Shown: piece after piece, positions 47,673-60,214 of the stretch
Layout: each line of letters begins with the position of its first letter
How positions within the stretch are numbered: position 1 is the stretch's first letter
DNA from: Carallia brachiata
Taxonomy: Eukaryota; Streptophyta; Magnoliopsida; Malpighiales; Rhizophoraceae
Reading direction: 5' to 3'
Assembly (NCBI GenBank): GCA_021464245.1
Contig: JADCRB010000024.1
Span: 994,181 to 1,058,180, forward strand
DNA length: 64,000 bases
The notes under the pieces: model-generated
What the model was told of the DNA's origin: nothing
The model's database searches: none
What the model saw: only the letters and a program-made list of their open reading frames with translations
Position numbers and translations under genes: made by a program

Positions 47673-49199
47673 TTTGGGCATTATTACGTAAATATATAAT
47701 TTATATAACGTAAAAGACATGCAGTTAATTTAATGATTTAACTATTTTTTATTTTAATTTAACATAATTTTAACTATCTAGTAATTTAGATATTCACATC
47801 TTAATTTTATATTTACTATTAAGTAATTATGTAGCTTTTGCATCGTAAAATTTGTAAGTGTGTTGGTGGCTTGGTGCAAAGCCGTTTGCCAAATGTCGAC
47901 ACGATTAACCCGAAGTTTACTGGAGAAGTCTTCGTTCGGCCTTTGAACGCAGAAACTTCTTGATTTGTGTCTGTCTGTCTGTTTTTCTTTTTCTTTTTTT
48001 TTTTTAGAAAAAAAAAGACAAAACTTGATGGGTTGTAATTTTTGGAAATAAGTGATTTAAAAGTCTTAAATTATTGAAAATTTTGAAATTGAGTACTAAA
48101 TTATTTTTAATTTTTAAATCAGTCTTAAAAATTTTTAATTTTCATTTCATATGAGTCTTTTTTTAGATGAGAATTGGCTAAATTAGTAAAATCCTAATTG
48201 AAACTGTATAAAAATATTGAAATATCTCTTAAAAATACATAAATATATTTTCGTACATATTTTACTTAAATTTTCTTCTTTTTCCCACATATAAAAGACA
48301 AAAATCATAAATTTTTACTACAAGAGTTTGTGATTTTTGTCTTTTGTATGTGAGAAAAGAAAAAATTAGTGAAACACGCCTGTAGACATATTTATGCATT
48401 TTTAAGATATATTTAAATATATTTATACTATTTCAATTAAATCAAATTACCTATCTACCGCAATTACAAAAACCTCCAAAATTTAATATTTATCATGACA
48501 ATTTTAGATACTCTTTCAGTTAGTTTATGAACAGAATGTATAGTCAACACAGAGATTTATCTTGCCTAGTAAGCAAGCCACTTGCAGTCAATGAAATTTT
48601 TGATGACGAGAAATCATTTTCAAATAAATCTCAAAAGAATTAGTATATTATCTTATTGCTCTCTATTTAAAATATGAAATACATTTAAGAAAATTTGAAT
48701 TCAAGATGATACGCCAAACCCCTCACAATTCTAAATTCGTCATTACCATTGAATTACTATGCTAACCATAGGTGGGTCCATTAATGGAATTCAGAAGCTT
48801 TGTAATTTAACTTTTAATAACGAGGAAATTAGGCTTCCAATCTCTGACGTTCTTCCTGTGGGACGGCCTTGATTTAGTCACAAAAGTTGTAATTAATACA
48901 ATGCACTAATTGTTTTATTTAAGATTTAAAAAGAAGGAAAATAATGAAGAATGTTATAATTATTGTGGTTCCCATATCTCACGTTGTCCACTCGATACGC
49001 TTGAACTATGTCTCCCAAACAACCCTCTTTTTTGACTACATAATGCAAGTAGGCAAACTAAATTTGTAGACGAACGTTTCTTTCTTACTACTTATCCATC
49101 AAATGCAATATTGAATTCTTTGGCATTTGTCCCAAGTTTCAAATATATTTCGCAGTTATGTGCTATTATGGGTTAGCGATTAGAAGGTTAATGAGTAAT
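47673..49199. repeat. 1.6-kb tandem duplication, copy 2
   Basis: Direct second copy of 46070-47672. The foldback inside it has lost about 110 bases of its right arm (text jumps near 48460 from CTACCG to the CAATTACAAAAACCTCC block) and carries extra bases in the hairpin loop near 48309-48330. Confidence 0.88.
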
Positions 49200-50697
49200 T
49201 CCTTCCTTACAACTACTAATCAATTGACATTGATATGACATGTTAGCATATAATATTCTTTAGGTGCCATTATTCGCCCAAAAAAAAAACAATCGTGGGG
49301 TATAATTATCTTTCTATTGTTGTTGGTCCATATGGAAACTTGCAAACCGGAGCTTTTATTCCACACAATTTTCCACTTTTCAAACTTGTTAACAAGACCA
49401 TCAAAGATAGAAAAACCCTTTCTTTTTGTTATAAGAAAGACTTTAAGATCAGAATAAAAAACAAAGTCATCAAATTTCAAACTCGGTATCAAAAGATGTT
49501 GATAAAAATATCTTTAATAGTTGTCCGACAGATAAATATGGAACGTAAAACCATTTCTGCAAGCCGACAAAAATCAACTACTTTTTTTTAAGGGGTCTTG
49601 GGTCTTGCAGTCAAAACTCCGGCTGATTTACGTGCACGGGTCAGCATGGGCGGCTCACTGGCCCCTTGCTTCTAAGAGTCTCCTCTTCAATTCCCAACCG
49701 TAGAACAAAACTTTATCTACAAGTCGGGAGAGCTTTGTCATGTTTATCGGTTTACTTGACACTTTACTTTTTTTTTTTTTTTTTTTTTATTTACTTGACT
49801 TGATTCAAATTAATTGAAGTCTATATAAATTTTAACTATCGATAGTCCTAGAAAAAATTATCAACAAGATTATCATATATTTTAGCATTAATAGAAAAGT
49901 GGTAATTCGACATACTTTTTTCGGAACGACTTGAATTTAAGTTTCTACTCTGTCGTCTGTCCCTGAATTTGAGGATTTATGCAGAGACACGTAACAGATT
50001 CATGACTCATTAATATTGTGATTTGATGTGAGGAATGTCAGTTGAGTCAAATAATACTCAGACAGAGTATATTCTTTTAGAATATTTGAATTAGGCATTG
50101 ACAAAAGGAGTCATTTACGCTTCGACGAACATATCTAATAACTAATATATCTTAATAGATCTTTTTCTGTGAATCAAAAAAACTAATAGAGAAATTAAAA
50201 CCAACATTATGTCAAAGGTCTTAATTCCAAACCTTGAAAATGAAAATATAAAATTTATCAAAAAGAGAAAATTATCAGTCTTATTATATAACTTAGTATC
50301 TAATGAGTATCTTTAAAAAAAAAAAGAAACTTGCATTAGATGACGACATTCCCAATAAATTAATTAATTTAATTAAATAAATGATATCATCATAAAGAAA
50401 TATACTACTGGATAGTACCAAGAAATAATAATAATAATAATAAAGAAGAGAGGACGTATAAGTGGCGCAAATTTCTTCTAAGTTTGGTTTGGTCTACCTG
50501 CAGGCCTTGTGCTTCAGCGACATTCCAATATCTTCAACTTTAGCATATTTTTCCAATGTCTATTTATGCCATTTACTTCTACTCTACGTTTTCTTTGATG
50601 GATCTGTTGAAGTCATTGTAACTGTAAAATTCCTACCAAGAAACCAGCAGAGCAAGAAGAAGAAGAGAAGAGAAGAACATAGCTGTCAAGGTTGATC
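49200..50697. other. Intergenic region and NILR1-like promoter/leader
   Basis: No supported gene. It has a T-run of about 23 bases near 49769 and an (ATA)n tract near 50427. Bases just before 50698 are purine-rich (GCAAGAAGAAGAAGAGAAGAG), as in a leader. Confidence 0.4.
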
Positions 50698-53600
50698 ATG
50701 ACAGAGGACGAGAATGATTTGTGGGGAGCTGGGCTATTCATATTCTTAGTATTGATTACAGGTACCAGTCTGGAGTTGGCTTCTGACTTTTTTTCTTTCT
50801 ATCTTTTCAAATAAGTTCCTTAGATTAGATGGTGATCATGCTCCCTGGAACTTTGCGTTAATTCTTCAGACGAGACGTAAAAATCAGCTTTTGTGATACC
50901 CATTTGTTGTTCAAGTTCAATTTTCTTGGTGTTGAGAAAATTTGGCATCAATCATGAAACATGTAATGTACTGTTTAAGATAGAGTACGTCCTGCAGCAG
51001 CGAGTTCATCGACCAATGATTTTGCTTTCTGGAGATACTGATATACAGTCATATAATTTTTCTTCAATTCTTCCAACTCAATATTGAGTTTGGAGTTGTC
51101 GATTATGAGACATAGAACCAAAGGCATTTGCTAATGCATTCCATGCTTGGTAAGATGATTGCAAACCAGTAACATAGGGAAAAACTTCCTCTAATAAAAA
51201 AAAAAATCCATGATAAACGAAGCTGGTCCTTTTGAGCATTGTTGAAGTTTGAGCCTTTTTTTTTGTTTTTTTTATTTTTTTTTCCATGTTTTTCTTTGGC
51301 CTTGTACCTTGTGCTGTGTGTTTGTTGCAGTTTCCTTGGATAAGAGTCACAAATTTCTAAATCTTTAGTTGAGAATCTTTGTCTCTTCGATCAAGGAAGA
51401 TTCCGTTGACAAGAATCTATGTTCTGTCAACAAATTGCAGGTACAGCAGTTGATGGAGATTCTCTGGACACAGACAAACAAGTCCTACTGGACCTGAAAT
51501 TATTCCTGGAACAACACAACCAGATAAACAGAGGACAGTACTCGCAATGGAACCGGCAGAGCTCAAACCCCTGCGATTGGCCTGGAATTCAGTGCATTCT
51601 GAATGACTCCAGAGTAAATGGTATCAACCTTAGAAACAACAACATCTCCGGGGAGCTATATGGCAACTTCTCGTCCCTGACAAGGCTATCTTACCTTGAT
51701 CTTTCGCGGAACTCTTTTTCTGGTACCATTCCTAGTGATCTTAACAACTGCCATAACCTGGTTCATCTCAATTTGTCGCACAATATACTCGAAGGCCAGC
51801 TCAACTTGTCCGGATTAAGTAACTTGGAAACTCTTGACTTGACCTTGAATAGGATTCAAGGGAAAATTAGCCAGTTCAGTTTTCCAGCAATCTGTAACTT
51901 GATTGTGGCGAATTTTTCAGAAAATAATTTCACCGGTGGGATTGATGATGCCTTCGATAGGTGCTCGAGTTTGCAGTACATTGATTTGAGCTCAAATGGT
52001 TTTACTGGAGGATTATGGAAGGACTTTTCAAGGCTTAAGGAGCTTTCAGTGTCTGAGAACTACTTCAGAGGAGAAATTTTGGGATCAATTTTCGCTGAGA
52101 ATTGCAGCCTGGAAATTTTGGACTTGTCGGTGAACAATTTCTCTGGTGTGGTGCCAAAAGAGATTTCAAACTGTAGGAATTTGACTTCATTGAATCTGTG
52201 GGGAAACTATTTCGCCGGGCAAATTCCACCTGAGATAGGCTCACTTTCGAGTCTAGAGGGCTTATTCTTGGGGAACAACAGTTTTTCTCCCACGATACCT
52301 GAGTCCCTTCTGAACTTGAGTAGCTTGACCTTTCTGGATGTCAGCAGAAATAATTTTGGTGGTGATATACAAGAGATTTTTGGGAGATTCAAACAGGTGA
52401 AGTTGCTTGTCCTCCGTGGAAATGCATATGCTGGCGGATTATATTCTTCCGGTATTCTCAAACTGTCTAATCTTAGAGGATTAGACCTGAGCTACAACAA
52501 TCTCTCGGGTCCATTACCTATTGAAATCTCCCAAATGCAGCAGTTGCAGTTCTTAGTCCTGGCTTGTAATCAATTCAATGGGACCATACCAGAAGAATAT
52601 GGAAATTTGACAAGCCTCCAAGCATTTGATCTTTCCTTCAACAGCCTAAGTGGAAGCATACCGCCTACTCTGAGGAACATGAACTCCCTTCTGTGGCTAA
52701 TGCTTGCAGACAATATGCTCACGGGTCAAATTCCACCTGAACTAGGAAACTGCAATAGCTTATTGTGGTTAAACCTTGCCAACAACCAACTCTCTGGGAG
52801 TATCCCCCCTGAATTGACAAGCATAGGTAGCAACCCCACACCTGCATTTCAATCGAACCAGCAGAGCAAATTTATTCCTGGTCCCGGGGATTGTTCAGCA
52901 ATGAGGAGATGGATTCCTGCAGATTATCCTCCCTTCAGTTTTGTATATACCATACTTACACACAAAAGTTGCAATATCATATGGGAGAGGGTACTTACGG
53001 GGAATGGAATTTTCCCGGTATGTGCTGCAGGTTCTACAGTGCGGGTTTTTCAGATTTCAGGTTATGTTAAGCTTAGCGGGAACCAGCTCTCTGGTGTGGT
53101 CCCCAAAGACATAGGCAAGATGCAGAATTTCAGTATGTTCCATTTTGGTTTCAATAAGTTTTATGGCCAGCTACCTCCTCAGATTGGACAGCTGCGCCTT
53201 GTTGTTCTAAACCTCACCAGGAACATGTTTTCTGGTGAAATTCCATCAGAAATCGGAAATATCAGGTGCATACAGAATCTTGACTTGTCTTACAACAATT
53301 TCTCTGGCACCTTCCCAACCAGCTTGAACGCCATGTCTGAATTGAACAAGTTCAACATCTCATACAATCCATTAATTTCTGGAGTAATCCCGGCAACCGG
53401 GCAATTGGCAACTTTCGAGAAAGATTCCTACCTCGGTGATCCACTGTTGCGCCTTCCAGATTTTATCAGCAATGCCACTCATTCCTCCAAAGGTCCTGTT
53501 TTTAATCAGAAGAGGAGGGAAAGTACAAAGGGGGCCAAGTTTTTGGTGTTCATAACAGTGATTCTGGTTTCGTTCATCTGTGGATTTCTGACATTTATAG

Positions 53601-54664
53601 TGCGTGTTTTGGTAAGAAGTCCATCAGACTCGCCAGGATATCTCCTGGAAGAGGCTAAATACCAGCATAACTCGCTATCAAATTCGGGCAGCTCGTCTCC
53701 ATGGTTGTCAGATACCATCAATGTAATTCGTTTGGATAAAACAGCATTCACTCATTCCGACATTTTGAAGGCAACAAGAAATTTTTCAGAGAGCAGAATC
53801 ATTGGTAAGGGGGGCTTTGGAACAGTGTACCGAGGAGTATTGCCTGATGGAAGAGAAGTAGCAGTGAAAAAGCTACAGAGGGAAGGAACTGAAGGTGAAA
53901 AGGAGTTTAGAGCTGAGATGGAAGCATTAAGTGGGAATGGCCTTGGCTGGCCACACCCAAATCTTGTAACACTTTACGGTTGGTGCCTTGATGGGTCGGA
54001 GAAAATCCTGGTCTATGAATACATGGAAGGTGGAAGCTTGGAGGATCTTGTGTCAGATAGAATGAGGCTAACATGGAGGCAGCGTGTCGATATAGCCATT
54101 GACGTGGCTCGTGCATTAGTATTCCTCCACCACGAGTGCTACCCTGCCATCGTCCACCGTGATGTCAAGGCCAGCAACGTCCTGTTAGATAAAGATGGGA
54201 AGGCACGAGTCACTGATTTTGGCCTTGCTAGATTTGTTGGGGCTGGGGATAGTCATGTGAGCACAATAATTGCTGGCACAATTGGCTACGTAGCACCAGA
54301 ATATGGACAAACTTGCCAAGCTACAACCAAAGGTGATGTGTACAGTTTTGGGGTATTGGCAATGGAGCTGGCAACTGCAAGGCGAGCCGTGGATGGTGGG
54401 GAAGAATGTCTGGTGGAATGGGCCAGGCGGGTCATGGGAATTGGTCGAGATGGACAAAGCAGAGCAATTATACCAGTTGTGCTTTTAGGATCTGGATTGG
54501 CAGCAGGGGCAGAGGCAATGTGTGAGTTATTGAGGATTGGGATAAGGTGCACCGCGGAGGCACCACAGGCCAGACCAAACATGAAGGAGGTACTAGCAAT
54601 GCTAGTAAGAATACCAGGCACCAACCACAACTTCTTTTATGATTCCTCTCCTCCCTCCTTGTGA
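50698..54664 (+). CDS. LRR receptor-like Ser/Thr kinase, NILR1 (At1g74360) type
   Basis: Two exons, 50698-50761 and 51441-54664, give 1095 residues. The ATG at 50698 supplies a signal sequence (MTEDENDLWGAGLFIFLVLI) that joins in frame to GTAVDGDSLDTDKQ. Starting at 51419 instead would lack a secretion signal. The ectodomain has an LRR N-cap with NPCDWPGIQC, then about 20 LRRs interrupted by a non-LRR island (about 488-555, with paired Cys). A membrane segment lies near 720-742. The cytoplasmic kinase shows GKGGFGTVY, VAVKKL (Lys near 828), HRDVKASN (near 927; an RD kinase) and DFGLA, with APEYGQT. It is complete and intact. In Arabidopsis NILR1 is a plasma-membrane receptor for nematode-derived signals that triggers immunity (family knowledge). 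Here orthology is inferred from architecture and from the adjacent RING gene. Nothing visible suggests damage. Confidence 0.93.
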
Positions 54665-55209
54665 TTCAATCTCCATGACCAGAAGGAAAAGTGTCCATTA
54701 GCCTGGAATGTTAAGTTATATATTATACACTTTTGCATACTGCACAGATTTTTGTTTTATCTGATTCTTCATGTACACAAAATCATTTTTCAGTGGAGTT
54801 AGAAGAAGAATTCACTCAAATTTTGTCAACATCTCAGCAATTCCTAGGAGAACAACTGTAATAAGAGACTACCAAATTCATGTCTTTTTGTCAGCTTTAC
54901 GTGCTAAACATGGTTTATTCTAGCTGTGGCTGACCGAGTCTAAGCTCCAGGGTACAGTCTCACTGGAAGAGCTTTCTTGTTTAATTGTTGGTATTACTTG
55001 ATCTGAAGAGGCAGTACAAAAACTAATTCTCTCAATTATATTATGATGTTAATTATATTAGAATATGTGATTAATCAACAGAAGAAATGCTCCAGGATTG
55101 GTGGGAATCTTTTGACTGTCTAATCCCCCCCGCATTCCTTCTTTTTGAAAAACACATTCCGTCCTTTTTCTCTTGTATAAAATGATGGCATATGGCTTGC
55201 AATCAAAAG

Positions 55210-55439
55210 ATGCAATTAGAAGGGACAAACCAAAGGTTTTAGGTTTGAAGGCTGTCATAGCATTTGATAAGACTAAACATACTTATTCCTTTTATAACAC
55301 TGGGCTACACAGTAATTATTTAGGCAGTTCAGAGATTACCCTAAGAGTAAGGACAATACTCTCTGTCGGGATTGTGGGCACCATCCCACCCCAATATTCC
55401 CATTTTTATAACCAAAAAAAAAAAAAAAATGCAATTAGA
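55210..55439 (+). mobile_element. SINE-like polyA-tailed retroposon with 11-bp TSD
   Basis: ATGCAATTAGA occurs at 55210-55220 and 55429-55439. The 208-base insert (55221-55428) ends in 16 A and contains a B-box-like GGTTTGAAGGC near 55243. Tail, duplication and length fit a SINE. It is different from the one at 41461. Confidence 0.75.
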
Positions 55440-56241
55440 CAACATCATTCATTCAACTTTTATGTTGTGGAGTCTTGACTACCAATTTGAGTGAAATGTG
55501 GGCTCTGGAAAGCCTCTTCAAGCAGCTCATGATGGTCCTACGAATCGCGGAAGGTTTCCAAGTTGGCATCAGCATTCACCACGGCTGAGAAACATTGCTG
55601 CTTCCGCCATTCCTCCAAGTGTGGGGATCCAACATGGTATCCATATCTATCATACTACTGCAAGGAGGAAGAAAAGACGAAGTTAAAAAATGCAGATTGG
55701 ATTTCCAGAATTTGCCTCACATTAAAGCAATGTGGATGGACTGTTTGCACATGCATGACATTTTCATTGAAGCTAACTGAAAGCATCTGGCCATTGCTAA
55801 TTAGTATAAAAGAGAGAAAATTAGAAAAAATTTCTCCTTAAATCATGCTGACACGTGGTAAATATAGAAAAAAATTACAATTTTTGTTTAAAGTTCTTAA
55901 TTTATTACTTTCTCAATTATTTTTGATAAGATTATAATTGAGTTAATGAGTTGTTAGTAAAATTTAATAAAAAAGTTAATACTAAAAATTTGATTGCCAT
56001 AATAATATTTTTCGTTAAATTATTTTGAATGTTTTTGATAATTACTCTTTTCCGTTTCTTCCATTTTTACCTTTTGCACAATTACTCTTATAGACATTTT
56101 TAATTTTAAAAATAAAGGATCTTTCTATTTCTTTCCTCAATTTTACCTTTTTAAGCATGTTGTTTTATGATTGATGCGAATCAAAGCTATGGAAGAAGCA
56201 ACCATGAATTGAGTCTATTAAGTTGTTGATGTTTCAGTCCA

Positions 56242-56460
56242 TTAGGAAGAATCTGGTATCCAAATCGTCACCGTGCGCCCTTTGATGAACCTGGTCATTG
56301 AAATTGTACATCCAAGCTCGCATGGGCAAGATTCTTTTGGCACTGCAAATGACATAATTAATGGTTTTTCGGTGATGACAACCACGTCAAACCCATTTTC
56401 ATTTTCAATTATAGAATACCCCAAGAGATAAGTTCCTTCCTTGATTATACAAGTTTTATA
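56242..56460 (-). pseudogene. Isolated C-terminal coding fragment of unknown family
   Basis: The minus frame reads GYSIIENENGFDVVVITE, then KPLIMSFAVPKESCPCELG and CTISMTRFIKGRTVTIWIPD before a stop. It has protein-like composition in an otherwise AT-rich desert. No start, upstream exon or neighbour continues it, so it could be a relic of a gene or a terminal exon. I do not recognise the family. Confidence 0.3.
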
Positions 56461-57262
56461 CGATATTGATAATGCTATATTGTTCTCTTATGATTTCTTA
56501 GATTTCTAACTTGGTTACAAAATCATTTCAGAGAAAATCTTTTTGAAATCCATGGGAGTCATACAATATTCGGAGCTTCTGTTAAAATTAGTAGATCGAT
56601 TACCATATCCCTAACGTGTCAAACTGACAGAGATTTAATAAAAAATCATGGCTTTTACTACTAATATTTGAAATGTAATACATGTTTATATTAATATCTT
56701 TTACAAACCGCTCCAATTTTTTTTATTTTTAGAATTTCATAATATTATTATCCTTGCATTCCTTTGTTACAAATCTCCATCTACACCTTCTATATTTGTC
56801 ATATATATTCCTTTTAATTTTTTTCATGGGAACGTTCAATTATAATATTTTCAAAATATCTTCTATTTTGGTACTAATTTAATAGCAATTATTACTATTG
56901 TTACTAATTTCAAGCAATTAATGGGAACTATTACTATTATTACTAATTTCAAGTAATTAATAGGAACGTCTGTGCTTGGGCAATTTTTTAGTTTCAGAAT
57001 ATTACATCTAATAAGTTAAAAAAAAAAAAAGAAGATTGTACCTGAAATTCTTTAAACGGAGGTTTGCGCTTTTATCAAAAGAATCCCCAATTATCTAAAT
57101 CACTGTCACTATGATTTCCACTTGCACATATCAAGAGTACTTCAAATAACAAACAAAAACTTGACAGTTAAAAATAAATTCAGACACTTCAAAAAAAAAA
57201 CAAAAAAAGTAAAAACATTATATTAAAAAGTAATTTTGATTATGTTTAAAATTGAATCTTTA

Positions 57263-57313
57263 ATTATATTAAATTGTTTTTTTTTTGAGCAAATTATATT
57301 ATATTAAATTGTT
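57263..57313 (-). mobile_element. 19-nt retroposon scar (minus orientation) with 16-bp TSD
   Basis: ATTATATTAAATTGTT is present at 57263-57278 and 57298-57313. The 19 bases between are T8 followed by GAGCAAATTAT. On the minus strand this is a short end in ...GCTC plus polyA. The AT-rich TSD weakens the case slightly. Confidence 0.5.
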
Positions 57314-60214
57314 AAAAGAGTGTGCATCTCAAGAAGAATCAATGACACAATCTCTGTAGTCACTAGTCAATGTTAAATGTCATATTAAACTATTAAATGC
57401 CATATTAAGCATATTTAAATGCTATATATGATGATACAATAAAAGCAAAAAAATGTATACAAAGGAAAACATTAAAGCAATAAAATCTCCATAGTCAATA
57501 TCCATTATAATAGGATTTGAAACTTTTCATCCTATAATTACGAATTAATTGAATCTTTCCTTTTTTATTTTGATTCATATATGAATAATAGTTGATGGTA
57601 TGAGAAATAATGATTACTTGAAATTAAATTTGAATGTTATATATTAAAAAATGACATTAGTTATAATAAAATAAATTGATTAAGATTATATGAAAATGAA
57701 TATTTAACCAACGCGAAATATGGATTATATATATATTTGTTCTTATACAAGGGAGAATGGGGATTATTTGCACGTGGATGACCACTTGAATTAATGTTCG
57801 CGATCTCATTAGCGGAATATTAGTGGTAGTTATGGGCCGTTCTGAGTTGGGTTAAGGTGGAGCTATTTACTGTCACGAATGCAGCATCAGTGGACTGCTC
57901 TTAACGGACTTGGGCATCATGGATGATTGTTGAGGTTTCAATTGATCATCACTTTGTCTGGTGTCCTTGCTGCTGTTTTGAAACTTCCTCCGAATCTGGA
58001 AAACCTCAATTTTGGGAGGTTGACCCGTTAAGTGGCAATCAAACGACAATTTTCCTTTTACTTTTTTTAAAAATTTTTAAAATTAGTTTTTATTACTTAA
58101 ATCTCAAAACTTGACCCTCTCCTGCTTATTAAGTTTTAAATCAAACAGGACATAAATACAATTATTATTCCATTTTCTTCAATTGTTATTTTACTTATTA
58201 TAAATAAATATGATATAAATGTATTATAAATTTTATATTTCTCTAAGGTAACGATCGTGTGTTGATAATAGTAATTCGTAATTTTTTTAGTTACTATTAA
58301 AAGTTATTGATGGTTGCAATTAAAAGTATTCTCTCTAATTATTTTGCTAATTACAATATAATTTGATATAAATTAATATAAATTCCTGAACGCTCAATAA
58401 TTACAATTCACAATGTTTAATTTCTATTAATTTTTAAAATCCATCTCATATTATATTTAATTAAATTCATGTTAATATTTTTCAATAAATATTTACAAAT
58501 TTAAATTTTAGTGCATGTAATATAGAGCTCCATCAACGAATCTCATCTGAAAAGTATAGAAAAAATGGTTACTAAGTGGGGGCTACCAATTCAAAAATTA
58601 AAGCACTATAAATTTTTTTTTTCTTGAAAGTGTTTTTTCTAAATTTAGAACCATCCACAAAAGCATAAGAAAAAGAAAAAAGGGACACGGAAGCAAGCGG
58701 TGCATGAGCACAGAAGAAAGCTCATCGAGTCGACCCCAACGGTGTCGTTTAGACCCATCCTTTCCCACTGTCCACATGGAACTTCAATGCTGAAAAGACA
58801 CCGATCTCTATCTCTTTCTCTTCTTTTTTTTATTTTATTTATATAGACAATTGTTATATTTTTAAATAAAAAAATTATTTAAAATATTATTAATTAATTG
58901 TATTTAGTTTTTAACTGTCTTAATTTTATGTATAATTAAAAAGAAAAAAAATTATTATTATTTTTTTACATATAAAATATAATATATCAAATTTAATTAA
59001 TTATATTTTAACAGTATTTTAAATAATTTTTTTAAATATAATTTTATTTATTTATTTATTTACAAGCCAAGTCGGATATAAAAAGTTAGTTATTACAACT
59101 TGAGTTAAGATTATTCGAGCTGTTTGTAGTTAAAATAGTATTAACAATATATCAATAAATAAAAAATTAAATTTAAACTATAATTATTTTGTCTCTAAAT
59201 ACTAAAGAAAAAAAAACTTGAATTAACATCAAGAGATTTCAATGAATGTGGTTGTTGTAGAAGTACCAGAATCTATGTATTCTGCTGACTCTCCTCTTCA
59301 ACTCTCTTGTGTAAATTGATTGAATCTAAGCCTAGCCAACCTTTTTCCTTTATTTTCTAGCACATATATATTTTGCACAGAAACAAAGAGACAGACAAAC
59401 AGAGACACAAATCCGCCGCGAAAGACAGATAGAAAAGGAAGTTGCTTTCTTCTCCTTTCGGTACAGCCCATTTCTGTATTTTTTCTATCCCCCTCTTCTT
59501 CTTCTTTATAGATCTTCTGTCATTATCTTTTTTTTGTATGGGAATTGTTGGGGGGGTTTGTTGTTAATATATCTGTCTCTTTTTATTTGCAGTGATTCTT
59601 TAAGGTCCTCGTGCTACTTCACAGTTCTTGTTACGATTTTTCCCCTTTTTTTTATTTTTTTTTCCGCTTATTCGTTCCAAATAGTATGTATATATGCATG
59701 CATTTCTCAGTATTTGATCAACCGATAAAGCATTTTTTTTTTGTAAGGGACAATGATAACAAAAACAATCGGATAATGGGGTGGGAGGTGTTTTGGCGGT
59801 GCTATTGAGTAATTTTATGTAATCACCGTGCACGCCATGAGTGATTTTAAGAATAAATTTGAAGTCTTTATTGTAAATAATTATGGGGCCGCCTCTGTGA
59901 ACTGCCCATTTTTGTTCTTTTTGGTGCCTTTGTGTGCGTATGAGAGAGAGAGAGAGAGAGAGAGGTCTTTTCATATACAGACCTGTTGTGATGTTGCCAG
60001 CTGTGGGCAGGGAGGAGAATATGGGATTTTTATGAATCTGCTTACAGACCCCTAGTCTGTTGTTGGGAAAATTTGGCTTTCTAACTTGATGTTGCTTGTA
60101 ATGCTGCAGATTGCATTCTGGACAAGGCTCTTTTGTGTTGTCTTCATCCTGACTGCTGATTGATAAACGATGTGATTAACCTTTTCCATAATTCAAATTG
60201 TTTTTGGTTTAACC

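Larger units (their letters stand above)
54665..60214. other. Intergenic region between NILR1-like and RING genes
   Basis: The first ~300 bases are the receptor's 3' UTR and flank. A SINE-like retroposon lies at 55210-55439. An isolated coding-like fragment is at 56242-56460 (minus), and a scar at 57263-57313. The last ~900 bases (about 59280-60214) hold the RING gene leader, which probably contains a 5' UTR intron ending at the TGCTGCAG at 60103-60109. A GA run is at 59943-59964. Confidence 0.45.

Noticed and set aside
49740..49800. T-run flanked by TTTACTTGAC-like words as a further retroposon scar
   Set aside because: The repeated word is not adjacent to the T-run in the required order. 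Only a 7-base match fits.
54185..54630. Minus-strand frames within the receptor kinase
   Set aside because: Antisense shadows of the kinase domain.
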